Positions 54,612 to 62,930 of a stretch of 62,969 nucleotides of DNA are shown one piece after another (the stretch's first letter is position 1; each line of letters opens with the position of its first letter). The translations under genes were made by a program, and so were the position numbers. The DNA lies in NCBI GenBank assembly GCA_019115765.1, contig DXCZ01000021.1:1-62969 (forward strand). The letters run 5' to 3'. The notes under the pieces were generated by a model that made no database searches, was not told the DNA's origin, and worked only from the letters and a program-made list of their open reading frames with translations. The DNA comes from Candidatus Mediterraneibacter stercoripullorum. GTDB lineage: Bacteria > Bacillota > Clostridia > Lachnospirales > Lachnospiraceae.

Positions 54612-55552
54612 TACTGATCACGATCTGCGCTGTGGCGTGGGCGGCGGCTGCAACGTGGAAGATGAGAAAGCTGAAAAAGGATGTCTATGATTTCGCCGAT
54701 GCGGTGGAAGGACAGCTGGACGCGCTTGCGTCAGGAAAGGAGCCGGAAGGTGCGCTTGATATGGAGGATTCGCTTACCGGGAGGATCAGCGAGAAACTGA
54801 GCCGGATCAGCCATATCATGGAGCGGAGAGCGCAGGAGAGCAGCCAGGAGAAGCAGCAGGTCCAGGAACTGATCGCGGATATCTCCCATCAGACAAGGAC
54901 GCCTCTGGCCAATCAGAAGATCTGCCTCGAGATCCTGAGAGACGAACTCCAGACCTTACAGGAGTCAGGAGAAACAGTCCAAAGCGCGCTGGAATTTCTG
55001 GACCGGCTGGAGCATCAGACGGATAAGCTGGATTTCCTTCTGGAAAGTCTTGTGAAAATGTCGCGGCTGGAGACCGGGATCATACAGATCAGCAAGGAGA
55101 ACCAGGATCTGCGCCCTGCGCTTGAGCGGGCGCTGTCCGCCGCCGTGCCGGCTGCTTCTGCGAAAGGGATCCGGCTGACGGCAGAGATCGGGGAAGACGG
55201 GATCTTCCTTCCCCACGATGGGAAATGGACGGAAGAAGCCGTGTATAATCTGTTGGACAACGGGGTGAAATATACACCGGAGGGCGGACAGGTCAGCCTG
55301 GAAGTTCGGCAGGGAGAACTGTTTACGGAGATCCATGTCAGAGACACGGGAAAAGGGATCACGCAGGAACGGCAGGCGCAGGTGTTCACCCGGTTTTACC
55401 GGGAGCCGGAGGTTCATGACCAGAATGGAATCGGGATCGGTCTGTATCTGACCCGGAAGATCGCAGAGCTGCAGAAGGGATATGTGGAGGTGCGGTCTGT
55501 GCCCGGTGAGGGTTCGGACTTCTGTATCAGTCTGCCCAATGCCCCGGTATAA
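54599..55552 (+). CDS. Small membrane histidine kinase
   Basis: A 317-residue kinase with one N-terminal membrane helix (MILITICAVAWAAAATW) and no outer sensor domain. The dimerisation/phospho-acceptor helix has ADISHQTRTPLANQ with the His. The ATPase domain shows N box VYNLLDNGVKYTPEGG, G1 VRDTGKGI, F box FTRFYRE and G2 GIGIGLYLTRKI. The short membrane part is like kinases that read the state of a neighbouring ABC transporter. That transporter is represented here only by a fused remnant, so the signal input may be lost. Confidence 0.93.
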   Translation: MAWMILITICAVAWAAAATWKMRKLKKDVYDFADAVEGQLDALASGKEPEGALDMEDSLTGRISEKLSRISHIMERRAQESSQEKQQVQELIADISHQTRTPLANQKICLEILRDELQTLQESGETVQSALEFLDRLEHQTDKLDFLLESLVKMSRLETGIIQISKENQDLRPALERALSAAVPAASAKGIRLTAEIGEDGIFLPHDGKWTEEAVYNLLDNGVKYTPEGGQVSLEVRQGELFTEIHVRDTGKGITQERQAQVFTRFYREPEVHDQNGIGIGLYLTRKIAELQKGYVEVRSVPGEGSDFCISLPNAPV

Positions 55553-55662
55553 AACGGGGCTATAAGGTCAGAAACGGAAAATCACAGTTCTGTGATAATC
55601 TCAGATTGAGACCGGTTTGTGATTTTCAGGAGGTATCCTGAGATCACAAGGAGGTAAGATAC

Positions 55663-57363
55663 ATGGATTTCTATGTTGTGAAAACAGAAGGACTGAAAAA
55701 ATATTACAAGCTGGGGAGTAATACGGTAAAGGCACTGGACGGTGTGGATTTTATCGTGAAGGAGAGGGAGTTCGTAGCCATCATCGGCAGATCCGGCAGT
55801 GGAAAGAGTACCCTGCTCCATATGATCGGCGGGCTGGATGTGCCGACGGCAGGAGAGGTATACGTGGATGGGAGACGTCTCTCGGACATGAACCGTGAGC
55901 AGCTGACCGTGTTCCGGAGGAGACGGGCGGTGTTCATCCTGACAGCGGCATTTACCGCCCTGACTATCTATGCCGGCAGCAGGAAACCTGTGAAGAAGGC
56001 GGTTTCCGTTTCCCCGGTGGAGGCGACAGGGTACCGGGGCACATACGACAGGAGCGGATACCGGAAGACCAGAAGGGGAAAGATATTCCCCCGCATGGCC
56101 CTGGAGCAGCTGACCAGGGACAAGAAGAGATCGGCGGTCATCATGGCTTCCCTGGCAGCAGGCATGTCGGTGTTCCTCTGCCTGGTGACCCTGCTGGAAA
56201 GCGAAGGCGCCAGAAGCTATGTATATATTTACCGGGACGCGGATATGGTCCTGACAAATGATACTCTGAACATGGATGAAAAGGACGGGTGGAAACAGCT
56301 GATGGACGGGGATTTTCTGGAGAAGGCTGAGACCGTGGAAGGTGTGCGCGAGGCGGATCCGCTGCTGTGCGCGGAGGTCATGGTCCCGTGGGAGCCGGAC
56401 TTTGTGGAAAAGTGGCTGGAAGAATTCTTCGCCATGTGGATGTACGCTCCCTATGAGGATTACCGGGGAAAATATCAGGAGCACCCGGAAGATTACAGTA
56501 CGTTCCTGATCGGGATCAACGAGTCAGACTTTGACTACATGCAGGAAAATATGGATATTGCTGTGAATAAAGAGGATTTCCTGGCGGGGAAGACATGCGT
56601 ACTCTACCGGAACAGCCTGGATTTCACATCCGAACAGCTGAAAGGGACGAAAGTGATCTGCGCGCTGCCGGATGATCTCGGAGAGACAAGGACATTTACC
56701 ATAGCGGGACTGACAGACGAGAGCTACTACAGCGGCGCGGGCAGCATCTTCCCTCCGGTCATCATCGTCAGTGACAAGGTCATGCGGGACTATATTGCAG
56801 ATCCCTATGTGGCAAAGCTCAGCCTGTTCTACGATGAGACCTATGATGAGGCGGCGGAGCAGGAGCTGATCAGTCTGATGGAAAGCAGTCCTGATGCAAA
56901 TGACTTTTCCTGTTCCTCCAGGCTGGAGGCCAAGGAAAATGTGGAAAAGGCGCAGGGGAATATGATGGAAGTGGGAATAGGGATCGCATTGATCCTGGCT
57001 CTGATCAGCCTTATGAACTATATCAACACTGTCACGGGAAATATACAGAACCGGCAGAATGAGCTGGCCGTGCTGGAAAGTATCGGAATGACGGACCGGC
57101 AGCGGAACCGGATGCTGGTGCTGGAAGGACTGTTCTTCGCCATGGGATCCCTGGTGATCACAGGCACCGTCGGGCTGGGGGTGACCTATGTGATCTACCA
57201 GGCTCTGAACTACATGGGCGCGCCCTTTGTGGTGCCGGTGTGGCCGGTTGTGGGGATGGCGGTACTGGTAACTGTAGTCTGCATCCTGATTCCGCTTGCT
57301 GCAGGGAACCGGATGGTGCACAGGGGCAGCGTGGTGGAGAGACTGAGAGAATCCGGGCAATGA
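55663..57363 (+). pseudogene. In-frame chimera: ABC ATPase start joined to an FtsX/MacB-type permease end
   Basis: The first 86 residues are a normal MacB/LolD-type ATPase start with Walker A GRSGSGKST and DMNREQLTVFRRRR. The Q-loop, signature and Walker B are missing. The frame then switches directly into the middle of a permease (VFILTAAFTALTIYAG, then a large outer domain and three helices ending in GSVVERLRESGQ). About 140 ATPase residues and the permease N-terminus are absent, so one large deletion has joined two genes. The 566-residue product cannot hydrolyse ATP. A misassembly is the alternative. Confidence 0.85.
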
Positions 57364-57394
57364 AGAAATGAAAGGATACAGGTAGAAAACAGAT

Positions 57395-58189
57395 ATGAAG
57401 ATCGCAGTTTTATCGGATACCCACGGGCTGCTCCGGCAGGAAGTGATCCGCCTGATCGGAGAGAGCGACGCGGTGATCCACGGAGGGGACATCAATTCAC
57501 AGAAGATCATTGACGAGATGAAAGCAGCGGCAAAGCCGGGGACGCCCTTTTATATTGTAAGGGGCAATAATGACAAGGAGTGGGCAGAGTACCTGCCCCA
57601 TCATCTGGAGTTTACGCTGGCGGAACTTCGCTTCTATGTTGTTCATAATAAAAAAGAGCTTCCGGAAGATCTGGGGGACCGACAGATCATCATCTTCGGG
57701 CACTCCCATAAATATCTGGAAGAGGAGAGGGACAGCCGTCTCTGGCTCAATCCCGGCAGCTGCGGGAGGCGGCGGTTCAATCAGGATATCACTATGGCGG
57801 TACTTGAGATCCGGGAGGATGAAGAGACATGCACGGAATCCGGAGATGAGACGCCTGTATGGAGCGTGGAGCGGATCGATATCCCTCATGAGAAAGGAGC
57901 CGGCAGACCGGCGGACAGATCAGCAGACCGCCCGGGAGAATGCCAGGAAAGTTCATCGGGGAAGAGTGAAGAGGACAGGGACGTCCGTATTCCGGATGGA
58001 GATCTGCTGGGTGTGATCACGAAGATACTCCGGAGGATGGATAAGGGGCAGCAGGTCGGGAAGATCGCTGCGGACATGGGACTGGATCAGAAATTTGTAG
58101 AGCAAGTCTGTCGGATACGGGTCACTCATCCCGGGGTGACGGCGCATGGGATACTGGATAAGATGGAGGTTAACAGAACGGGGAGGTAA
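57395..58189 (+). CDS. YfcE/MJ0936-type metallophosphoesterase with C-terminal helical extension
   Basis: A 264-residue protein. The N-terminal 155 residues form a small calcineurin-like phosphodiesterase with all metal motifs: SDTHG (D8, H10), HGGDIN, RGNNDKE, VVHNKK and FGHSHK. Next comes an acidic/Arg-rich linker (about 160-200). The C-terminal 60 residues (LLGVITKILRRMDKGQQVGKIAADMGLDQKFVEQVCRI) look like a helix-turn-helix or helical domain. YfcE-like enzymes are about 180 residues, so the tail is an addition. The function of the tail is unknown; nucleic acid or protein contact is possible. Confidence 0.88.
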   Translation: MKIAVLSDTHGLLRQEVIRLIGESDAVIHGGDINSQKIIDEMKAAAKPGTPFYIVRGNNDKEWAEYLPHHLEFTLAELRFYVVHNKKELPEDLGDRQIIIFGHSHKYLEEERDSRLWLNPGSCGRRRFNQDITMAVLEIREDEETCTESGDETPVWSVERIDIPHEKGAGRPADRSADRPGECQESSSGKSEEDRDVRIPDGDLLGVITKILRRMDKGQQVGKIAADMGLDQKFVEQVCRIRVTHPGVTAHGILDKMEVNRTGR

Positions 58190-58245
58190 TTACTGTTCAT
58201 GTTCCACTTTCTATGCTATGATAGTCCCATGCGAAAGGAGACATC

Positions 58246-58376
58246 ATGGCTGAGATTTTATTAGTTGAGGACGAGGAGAGCGTCAACAGAGGAATATTCA
58301 GATATCTCTTTCCTATATCCTGAGCAGGAATGTAAAGAGAGAGTCGATCGTGGAGAGGATACGGTATCAGGAGTAG
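58246..58376 (+). pseudogene. Deletion scar: response regulator start joined to ABC permease end
   Basis: The ATG at 58246 with AAAGGAG upstream begins MAEILLVEDEESVNRGI, the start of an OmpR-type receiver. After about 17 codons it loses similarity and stops at 58321. In another frame the same stretch ends in RNVKRESIVERIRYQE and a stop at 58374-58376, which is the typical C-terminus of an FtsX-type permease (compare GSVVERLRESGQ of the gene at 55663). A regulator-kinase-ATPase-permease set has apparently been deleted, leaving only both ends. Confidence 0.75.
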
Positions 58377-58386
58377 ATTGCAAAGG

Positions 58387-58418
58387 AAAAGCACCGGGGC
58401 GGCGGCTCCGGTGCTTTT
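58387..58418. terminator. Bidirectional terminator
   Basis: AAAAGCACCGG at 58387-58397 pairs perfectly with CCGGTGCTTTT at 58408-58418. It lies between the permease scar and the HEPN gene, which converge here. Confidence 0.8.
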
Positions 58419-58431
58419 GTCCCATTATATA

Positions 58432-58836
58432 TCAGATCGTATCCAGAATGTCCTTATATCTTTCCAGTACTTTCTCTTTCATTATCTCAAAAGCCGGAAT
58501 GTATCTTTTTAGGATCATACCGACAAGCCGTCTTGCTGCTTCACCGTCATATATATGGGTCATGTCATTTCTTGATTTCAGCATATCGAGCCAGATATCT
58601 TCGTCTATAAAGTCATAGACAGAATATGCGGCTTTCAATATTTCTCTGGGAGATCCTGAATTAGCCGCGCTTTTGCCTTCATAGCGCAGAAGTGTCTTTA
58701 AGACTTTCCAACTTAGTTCAAACTGGATAAAAAACTTATCAATAATTCCGCTGATGACAAATTCATTCTCAAGATCCTCGTTTTCAGCTTTTTCCAGAAC
58801 ATTTAAATTAGAAATAAAATTATCAAATTTTTTCAT
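58432..58836 (-). CDS. HEPN toxin of a HEPN-MNT module (HI0074 type)
   Basis: A 134-residue all-helical protein. The RNase motif RX4HXY is present as R89, H94 and Y96 in SRNDMTHIYD. In studied HEPN-MNT pairs this protein is an RNase toxin, and the partner MNT protein silences it by adding AMP residues to the motif tyrosine. The start codon has GGGAAGGAA upstream and overlaps the MNT gene end by 14 nt, so the MNT protein is made first. The module lies beside deletion scars, fitting an accessory region. Confidence 0.92.
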   Translation of the reverse strand: MKKFDNFISNLNVLEKAENEDLENEFVISGIIDKFFIQFELSWKVLKTLLRYEGKSAANSGSPREILKAAYSVYDFIDEDIWLDMLKSRNDMTHIYDGEAARRLVGMILKRYIPAFEIMKEKVLERYKDILDTI

Positions 58837-59125
58837 ATAGAATTATTCCTTCCCGCTTTATTGATTCCAGAAATTTTCCCGGCTGTGTATGTGCCAGATC
58901 AACAATATCAAATTCAAGCAGTGTAGACGTCGAATCCTTTACTTCGATCATAAAATCAGTAATTCTTCCGCCTTCCACTGCCAAATCTATATCGCTCGCT
59001 CTGTGGAAATCTCCCCGTGCTCTTGAACCAAATAAAATGACTTTCTGTATCTCATATATCTGGGCAAGCGCTTTTATCTCGTCTATAACAACCGGTTTAA
59101 TTCCGGTTTTCTTCAGATCCTGCAT
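58823..59125 (-). CDS. MNT-type minimal nucleotidyltransferase antitoxin
   Basis: A 100-residue minimal nucleotidyltransferase. The GSX10DXD motif is complete: G33, S34, D45 and D47 in FGSRARGDFHRASDIDLAV. A third carboxylate is likely in LLEFDIVDL. It is expected to AMPylate the HEPN protein encoded just downstream. The frame is open up to 59158, but the ATG at 59125 with a weak GGGTGAT site gives the usual family N-terminus. Confidence 0.9.
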   Translation of the reverse strand: MQDLKKTGIKPVVIDEIKALAQIYEIQKVILFGSRARGDFHRASDIDLAVEGGRITDFMIEVKDSTSTLLEFDIVDLAHTQPGKFLESIKREGIILYEKI

Positions 59126-59215
59126 ATTGATCACCCATGAAAAGGATACCATTATCAAATGTCTTTCGCAAGCAGATTATTTTTCAGTACCATCGAGGAT
59201 TTTAGTATAGCAAAT

Positions 59216-60253
59216 TCAATCTTTTTTACGTATGAATTTCATAAAATAATTCCAGTCTTCCCGGCTTAGATAATGAGTCCCGGATCTCATATGATATCCG
59301 ATATCGCCGTCTGTAAAACAATCTCCCGGAACAGGCAGTCTGTCCGGATGGATAAAGCCGTTCCGCCCCATTTCCTGATAGTATCTGCCGGCGGCAATAC
59401 AGGAGAGATATTCATTTTCCGGGCATGCCCAGAGATCCTCAGAGGCGCTGGCTACGTATACATGCCGGGGCGCAGACGCGGCCAGGAGAAAGTGCTGGTC
59501 AAACGGCAGATCTTCTTCATGTCCTGCATACTTTTTATACGCTTCGCAGAACCAGTATGGGTAAGTAGTGCAGATATCACGGATCGTTTCGCCTGCTTTC
59601 TCCCGGGACAATGCGGCACCGCTGCAGCCGGAGTCATTGGAAAAACTGCAGAAGAAACGCTGGTCCAGAGCTCCTGTGAGGAGAGCGGTCTTCCCCAGAC
59701 GGGAATGTCCTACGATGCTGATGTGTTCCGTATCCAGGAAGGGCAGCGTTACGGCATAATCCATAACCCGCATCGCCGCCCAGGCCCACAGGCCGATCTT
59801 TCCGCACTGACTGGAGGTTCTCTTCCCGTCAGGATACACCATTCCGGCCAGCCCGTTGGTAAAATCTCCGTCATCCGTGGAAATATCCTGATAACAGAAG
59901 GTCAGTGCCGCAAATCCATTGTCAAGGATCTCCTCTGCCGGGAAATATCGGTCGGGAACCAGATCTCTGAAATTGATCAGGATAAAGCATGGGACTGGTT
60001 TCTCTATCTTAGACGGATACATCAGGGAAACCGGAAAGGAAAAAACTCCGTGTCCGGTATCGCAGTTTATCTTCAGCTTTTTCAGAATTGCTTTGCCTGC
60101 ACAGAAGTTGTTTTCCTCTGTTTCTGTATTCACTGTCATGCCTGCAGGCGGATCCGGCAGAAAGCCGTATTCTTCGGACAGAAGAAGGTGCAGAATCTCG
60201 GTCCTGTCCATTCCTTCCGGAGAAGGAAGCTGTTCCAGTGATTTTTGATTCAT
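59216..60253 (-). CDS. CE15-like glucuronoyl esterase / alpha-beta hydrolase
   Basis: A 345-residue alpha/beta hydrolase without signal peptide. The nucleophile elbow is VGHSRLGKTALL, and the following SNDSGCSGAALSRE with the Gly/Ala-rich loop is typical of the CE15 group, which splits ester bonds between lignin alcohols and glucuronic acid on xylan. A His near the C-terminus in SGTHYLSRED is the likely base. Being cytoplasmic, it may act on imported acylated or esterified oligosaccharides; acetyl esterase activity is an alternative. TGGGGTG supports the ATG at 60253; a GTG nine bases earlier overlaps that site. Confidence 0.82.
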   Translation of the reverse strand: MNQKSLEQLPSPEGMDRTEILHLLLSEEYGFLPDPPAGMTVNTETEENNFCAGKAILKKLKINCDTGHGVFSFPVSLMYPSKIEKPVPCFILINFRDLVPDRYFPAEEILDNGFAALTFCYQDISTDDGDFTNGLAGMVYPDGKRTSSQCGKIGLWAWAAMRVMDYAVTLPFLDTEHISIVGHSRLGKTALLTGALDQRFFCSFSNDSGCSGAALSREKAGETIRDICTTYPYWFCEAYKKYAGHEEDLPFDQHFLLAASAPRHVYVASASEDLWACPENEYLSCIAAGRYYQEMGRNGFIHPDRLPVPGDCFTDGDIGYHMRSGTHYLSREDWNYFMKFIRKKD

Positions 60254-60424
60254 AATGTTCACCCCATTTCGATTTATCTGTTATCGGTATTCTATCACCT
60301 GTGGCAGGCAGGGGCAAGAAGGATCTGCAGGTCCGGGAAATAGAAATCCTGCATAGTGATTTCGGCATGTTTTTTATACTTTTTAGAAAAAATTTACAAA
60401 AAACAGAACGCACTCTGTTTTTCG

Positions 60425-60452
60425 TTGACTTTCTTAGATTTTGAGTTATAAT
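60425..60452 (+). promoter_or_regulatory. Promoter of the T-box/cstA transcript
   Basis: TTGACT at 60425-60430, a 16-bp spacer and TATAAT at 60447-60452. Transcription should start near 60459, at the first bases of the T-box leader. Confidence 0.78.
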
Positions 60453-60460
60453 AAATACGA

Positions 60461-60800
60461 ATTGAAAACTAATGCGAAGAACAGGACAGGACTTCCCGGA
60501 CAGTCATGCTTTCAGAGAGTCTCCGGCAGGTGTGAGGAGGCAGCAGAGTCAGGGCAGTTATCACCTGCGAGCAGTCGGGGCGAAACATATGTGGAGGTTT
60601 CCCGCAGAGTCGGACAGGACTCTGCGTATATCAGTAGCCCGGACCGGAATTCCACCGTTAGAGGGAAACCTGTTAATCCGGGAAGGCACGGGCTGACACC
60701 GGACGATGGGGCTGAGAGACCGGTAATACCGGTAACAGGAGTGGTAACGCGGAAAGATATTTCGTCTTCTGGCAGAGAGATCTGCCGGGAGACTTTTTTT
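60461..60800 (+). promoter_or_regulatory. T-box riboswitch leader, probable isoleucine specifier
   Basis: A leader of about 340 nt upstream of cstA copy 2. It has the early GAAGAACAGGACAG segment and the AGAGAG of stem I, then a candidate specifier ATC within TATCACCTGCGAG (codon followed by ACCTNNGAG, as in tRNA-matching T-boxes). The T-box itself is AACAGGAGTGGTAACGCGGA (60734-60753). A perfect-pairing 12-bp terminator stem follows (60764-60775 with 60782-60793) and then seven T. Uncharged tRNA-Ile would favour read-through into the transporter gene. The T-box class is firm; the amino acid is my reading. Confidence 0.88.
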
Positions 60801-60913
60801 ATTCATATTTTGTTGGACTGTCTTCCACTTTTCCGTTTGCGGAACTTTGCTCATCTTTGTATTCCTTTATTTCAATTCACAGTGCAAAAGCAAAAAAAGG
60901 AGAGTAGAGAATC

Positions 60914-62605
60914 ATGAACACACTTGTAATCGTATTGATCGCCGCTGTGTGTCTGATCGCAGCCTACACGCTGTATGGACGGTGGCTTGCAAAGAAATGG
61001 GGCATCGATCCCAAGGCAAAGACACCTGCGGTATTACACAATGACGGGCAGGACTATGTACCTACAGACGGATGGACCGTATTCGCCCATCAGTTTTCAT
61101 CCATTGCCGGAGCAGGCCCGGTCACCGGAGCAATCCAGGCGGCGGCTTTCGGATGGCTGCCGGTTTTACTTTGGATCATTCTGGGCGGTATCTTCTTCGG
61201 AGCGGTAACAGACTTCGGAGCGCTCTATGCCAGCGTGAAGAACGACGGAAAGTCCATGGGACTTCTGATTGAGAAATATATCGGAAAAGCAGGTCGTAAG
61301 CTGTTCCTCGGATTCTGCTGGCTGTTCTGCCTGATCGTTATCGCAGCTTTTGCTGATATGGTGGCAGATACATTTAACGCATATGTTGTGACAGACGGCG
61401 TCCAGACACTTTCTGAAAATGCTACGGTAAATGGAGCGGCAGGAAGCATTTCCCTGTTCTTCATCCTGTTTGCAGTCGTTTTCGGAGTAGTGCAGCATAA
61501 ACTGAAACTGACCGGATGGAAAGAGATCGTATTCGGACTTGTATGCACAGTGCTGGCCTTTGTATTCGGTATGAATTTCCCGGTGATCCTGGGCAAAGAC
61601 ATGTGGGTATACATTGCATTTATCTATATCTTCCTGGCGGCAGTGCTTCCTATGTGGTTCGTTATGCAGCCAAGAGATTTCATGTCCACGTTTATGTTTA
61701 TCGGAATGATCGCAGGCGCGGTACTTGGACTGATCTTCGCACATCCGGATATGAACCTTCCGGCATTTACCGGATTCCAGAATGAGAGTCTGGGGACCCT
61801 GTTCCCGATCCTGTTCGTAACGGTTGCCTGCGGTGCGGTATCAGGATTCCACAGCCTGGTATCTTCCGGTACTTCGTCCAAGACAATCTCCAATGAGAAG
61901 GACATGCTGAAAGTCGGATACGGCGCAATGGTTCTTGAAAGTCTCCTGGCTGTCATCGCCCTCTGTGTAGCAGGCGCTGCAGCTGGAGCAGACGGAACCG
62001 CAGCAGTGGGAACTCCGTTCCAGATCTTCTCATCAGGCGTTGCCGGATTCCTTGAGATGTTCGGTATTCCGGTTTATGTGGCACAGAGCTTTATGACCAT
62101 GTGTGTGTCCGCTCTGGCATTTACCACTCTGGACTCTGTTGCCCGGATCGGACGTATGTCCTTCCAGGAGTTGTTCAGTGTTGATGATATGGAGCATGCA
62201 GAAGGATGGAGAAAAGTTCTCTGCAACAAATATTTCGCAACAGTGATCACACTGGTATTCGGCTACATCCTGACACAGGTAGGCTACTCGAATATCTGGC
62301 CGCTGTTCGGAAGCGCGAATCAGCTGCTGAGCGCACTTGTCCTGATCACCTTGTGCGTATTCCTGAAGGTGACAGGAAGAGAGCTTAGAACACTGGTTCC
62401 GCCTTTTGTGATCATGCTGATCGTGACATTTACCGCACTGGTACAGAGATTCATCTCTCTGGTCAACGCATTCACAGCGGGAACAGGCGTATTCATGGTC
62501 GAAGGCCTGCAGCTGATCGTTGCTGTACTGCTGATGGTGCTTGGCGTGACGATCGTAGTTACTTCCGGGAAAGAGCTTATTAAGAAGAAAGCCGGACAGA
62601 ACTAA
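60914..62605 (+). CDS. cstA: CstA family transporter, copy 2 (T-box controlled)
   Basis: A 563-residue membrane protein with many hydrophobic segments. Family motifs include AGAGPVTGAIQAA, FGAVTDFGALYAS, VACGAVSGFHSLVSSGTSSK and FTTLDSVARIGR. It is longer than copy 1 (495 residues) and more like classical CstA. The family moves peptides or pyruvate. The T-box ahead of it, with an apparent Ile codon, points to amino-acid-limited control and so to peptide (or amino acid) uptake. AAAAAGGAGAG precedes the ATG. It ends with a terminator at 62685. Confidence 0.94.
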   Translation: MNTLVIVLIAAVCLIAAYTLYGRWLAKKWGIDPKAKTPAVLHNDGQDYVPTDGWTVFAHQFSSIAGAGPVTGAIQAAAFGWLPVLLWIILGGIFFGAVTDFGALYASVKNDGKSMGLLIEKYIGKAGRKLFLGFCWLFCLIVIAAFADMVADTFNAYVVTDGVQTLSENATVNGAAGSISLFFILFAVVFGVVQHKLKLTGWKEIVFGLVCTVLAFVFGMNFPVILGKDMWVYIAFIYIFLAAVLPMWFVMQPRDFMSTFMFIGMIAGAVLGLIFAHPDMNLPAFTGFQNESLGTLFPILFVTVACGAVSGFHSLVSSGTSSKTISNEKDMLKVGYGAMVLESLLAVIALCVAGAAAGADGTAAVGTPFQIFSSGVAGFLEMFGIPVYVAQSFMTMCVSALAFTTLDSVARIGRMSFQELFSVDDMEHAEGWRKVLCNKYFATVITLVFGYILTQVGYSNIWPLFGSANQLLSALVLITLCVFLKVTGRELRTLVPPFVIMLIVTFTALVQRFISLVNAFTAGTGVFMVEGLQLIVAVLLMVLGVTIVVTSGKELIKKKAGQN

Positions 62606-62684
62606 GGCATCGGTAAGACAGAATGATAATTAGATAAAAATGGCGTCCTGAAAAGGGGCACCGACAGATTTGGGTTTGGCAGAA

Positions 62685-62735
62685 GGCCGGCACTGGTGGA
62701 AGAAGATATGAGATTCCCTCCGGTGCCGGTCTTTT
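62685..62735 (+). terminator. Terminator of cstA copy 2
   Basis: CCGGCAC at 62687-62693 pairs with GTGCCGG at 62723-62729, extended by flanking bases, and TCTTTT follows. Confidence 0.7.
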
Positions 62736-62840
62736 GGCATTTTCGGTGATTCTGAAAAATAAAGTCTACTTTAATTCCCATTGGAAATATGATAACATTC
62801 GGACTGTGTACAGTATATGGATCTGCATGAACGCACCGGA

Positions 62841-62930
62841 TTATATCAGATGTGGGATGACTCCCGCCTCTATAGGCGGTGAGTGACAAATCAGTATCAG
62901 TGGCGGGTGTCAATCCCCCATCTGATATAC
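62841..62930. repeat. Three-way-junction palindromic element
   Basis: TATATCAGATG at 62842-62852 pairs perfectly with CATCTGATATA at 62919-62929, extended inward by GGGAT/ATCCC. Inside lie a CCGCCT/AGGCGG hairpin (62864-62879) and a TGACA/TGTCA pair. The result is a closed stem with two inner arms. I take it as a dispersed repeat or structured RNA; no gene is seen between 62736 and the window end, where sequence is cut off. Confidence 0.55.

Noticed and set aside
55553-55662. Riboswitch or operator between the kinase and the fused ABC gene
   Set aside because: There are repeated TGTGATTTTC-like strings that may be response regulator sites, but they are too short and irregular to support a separate feature.
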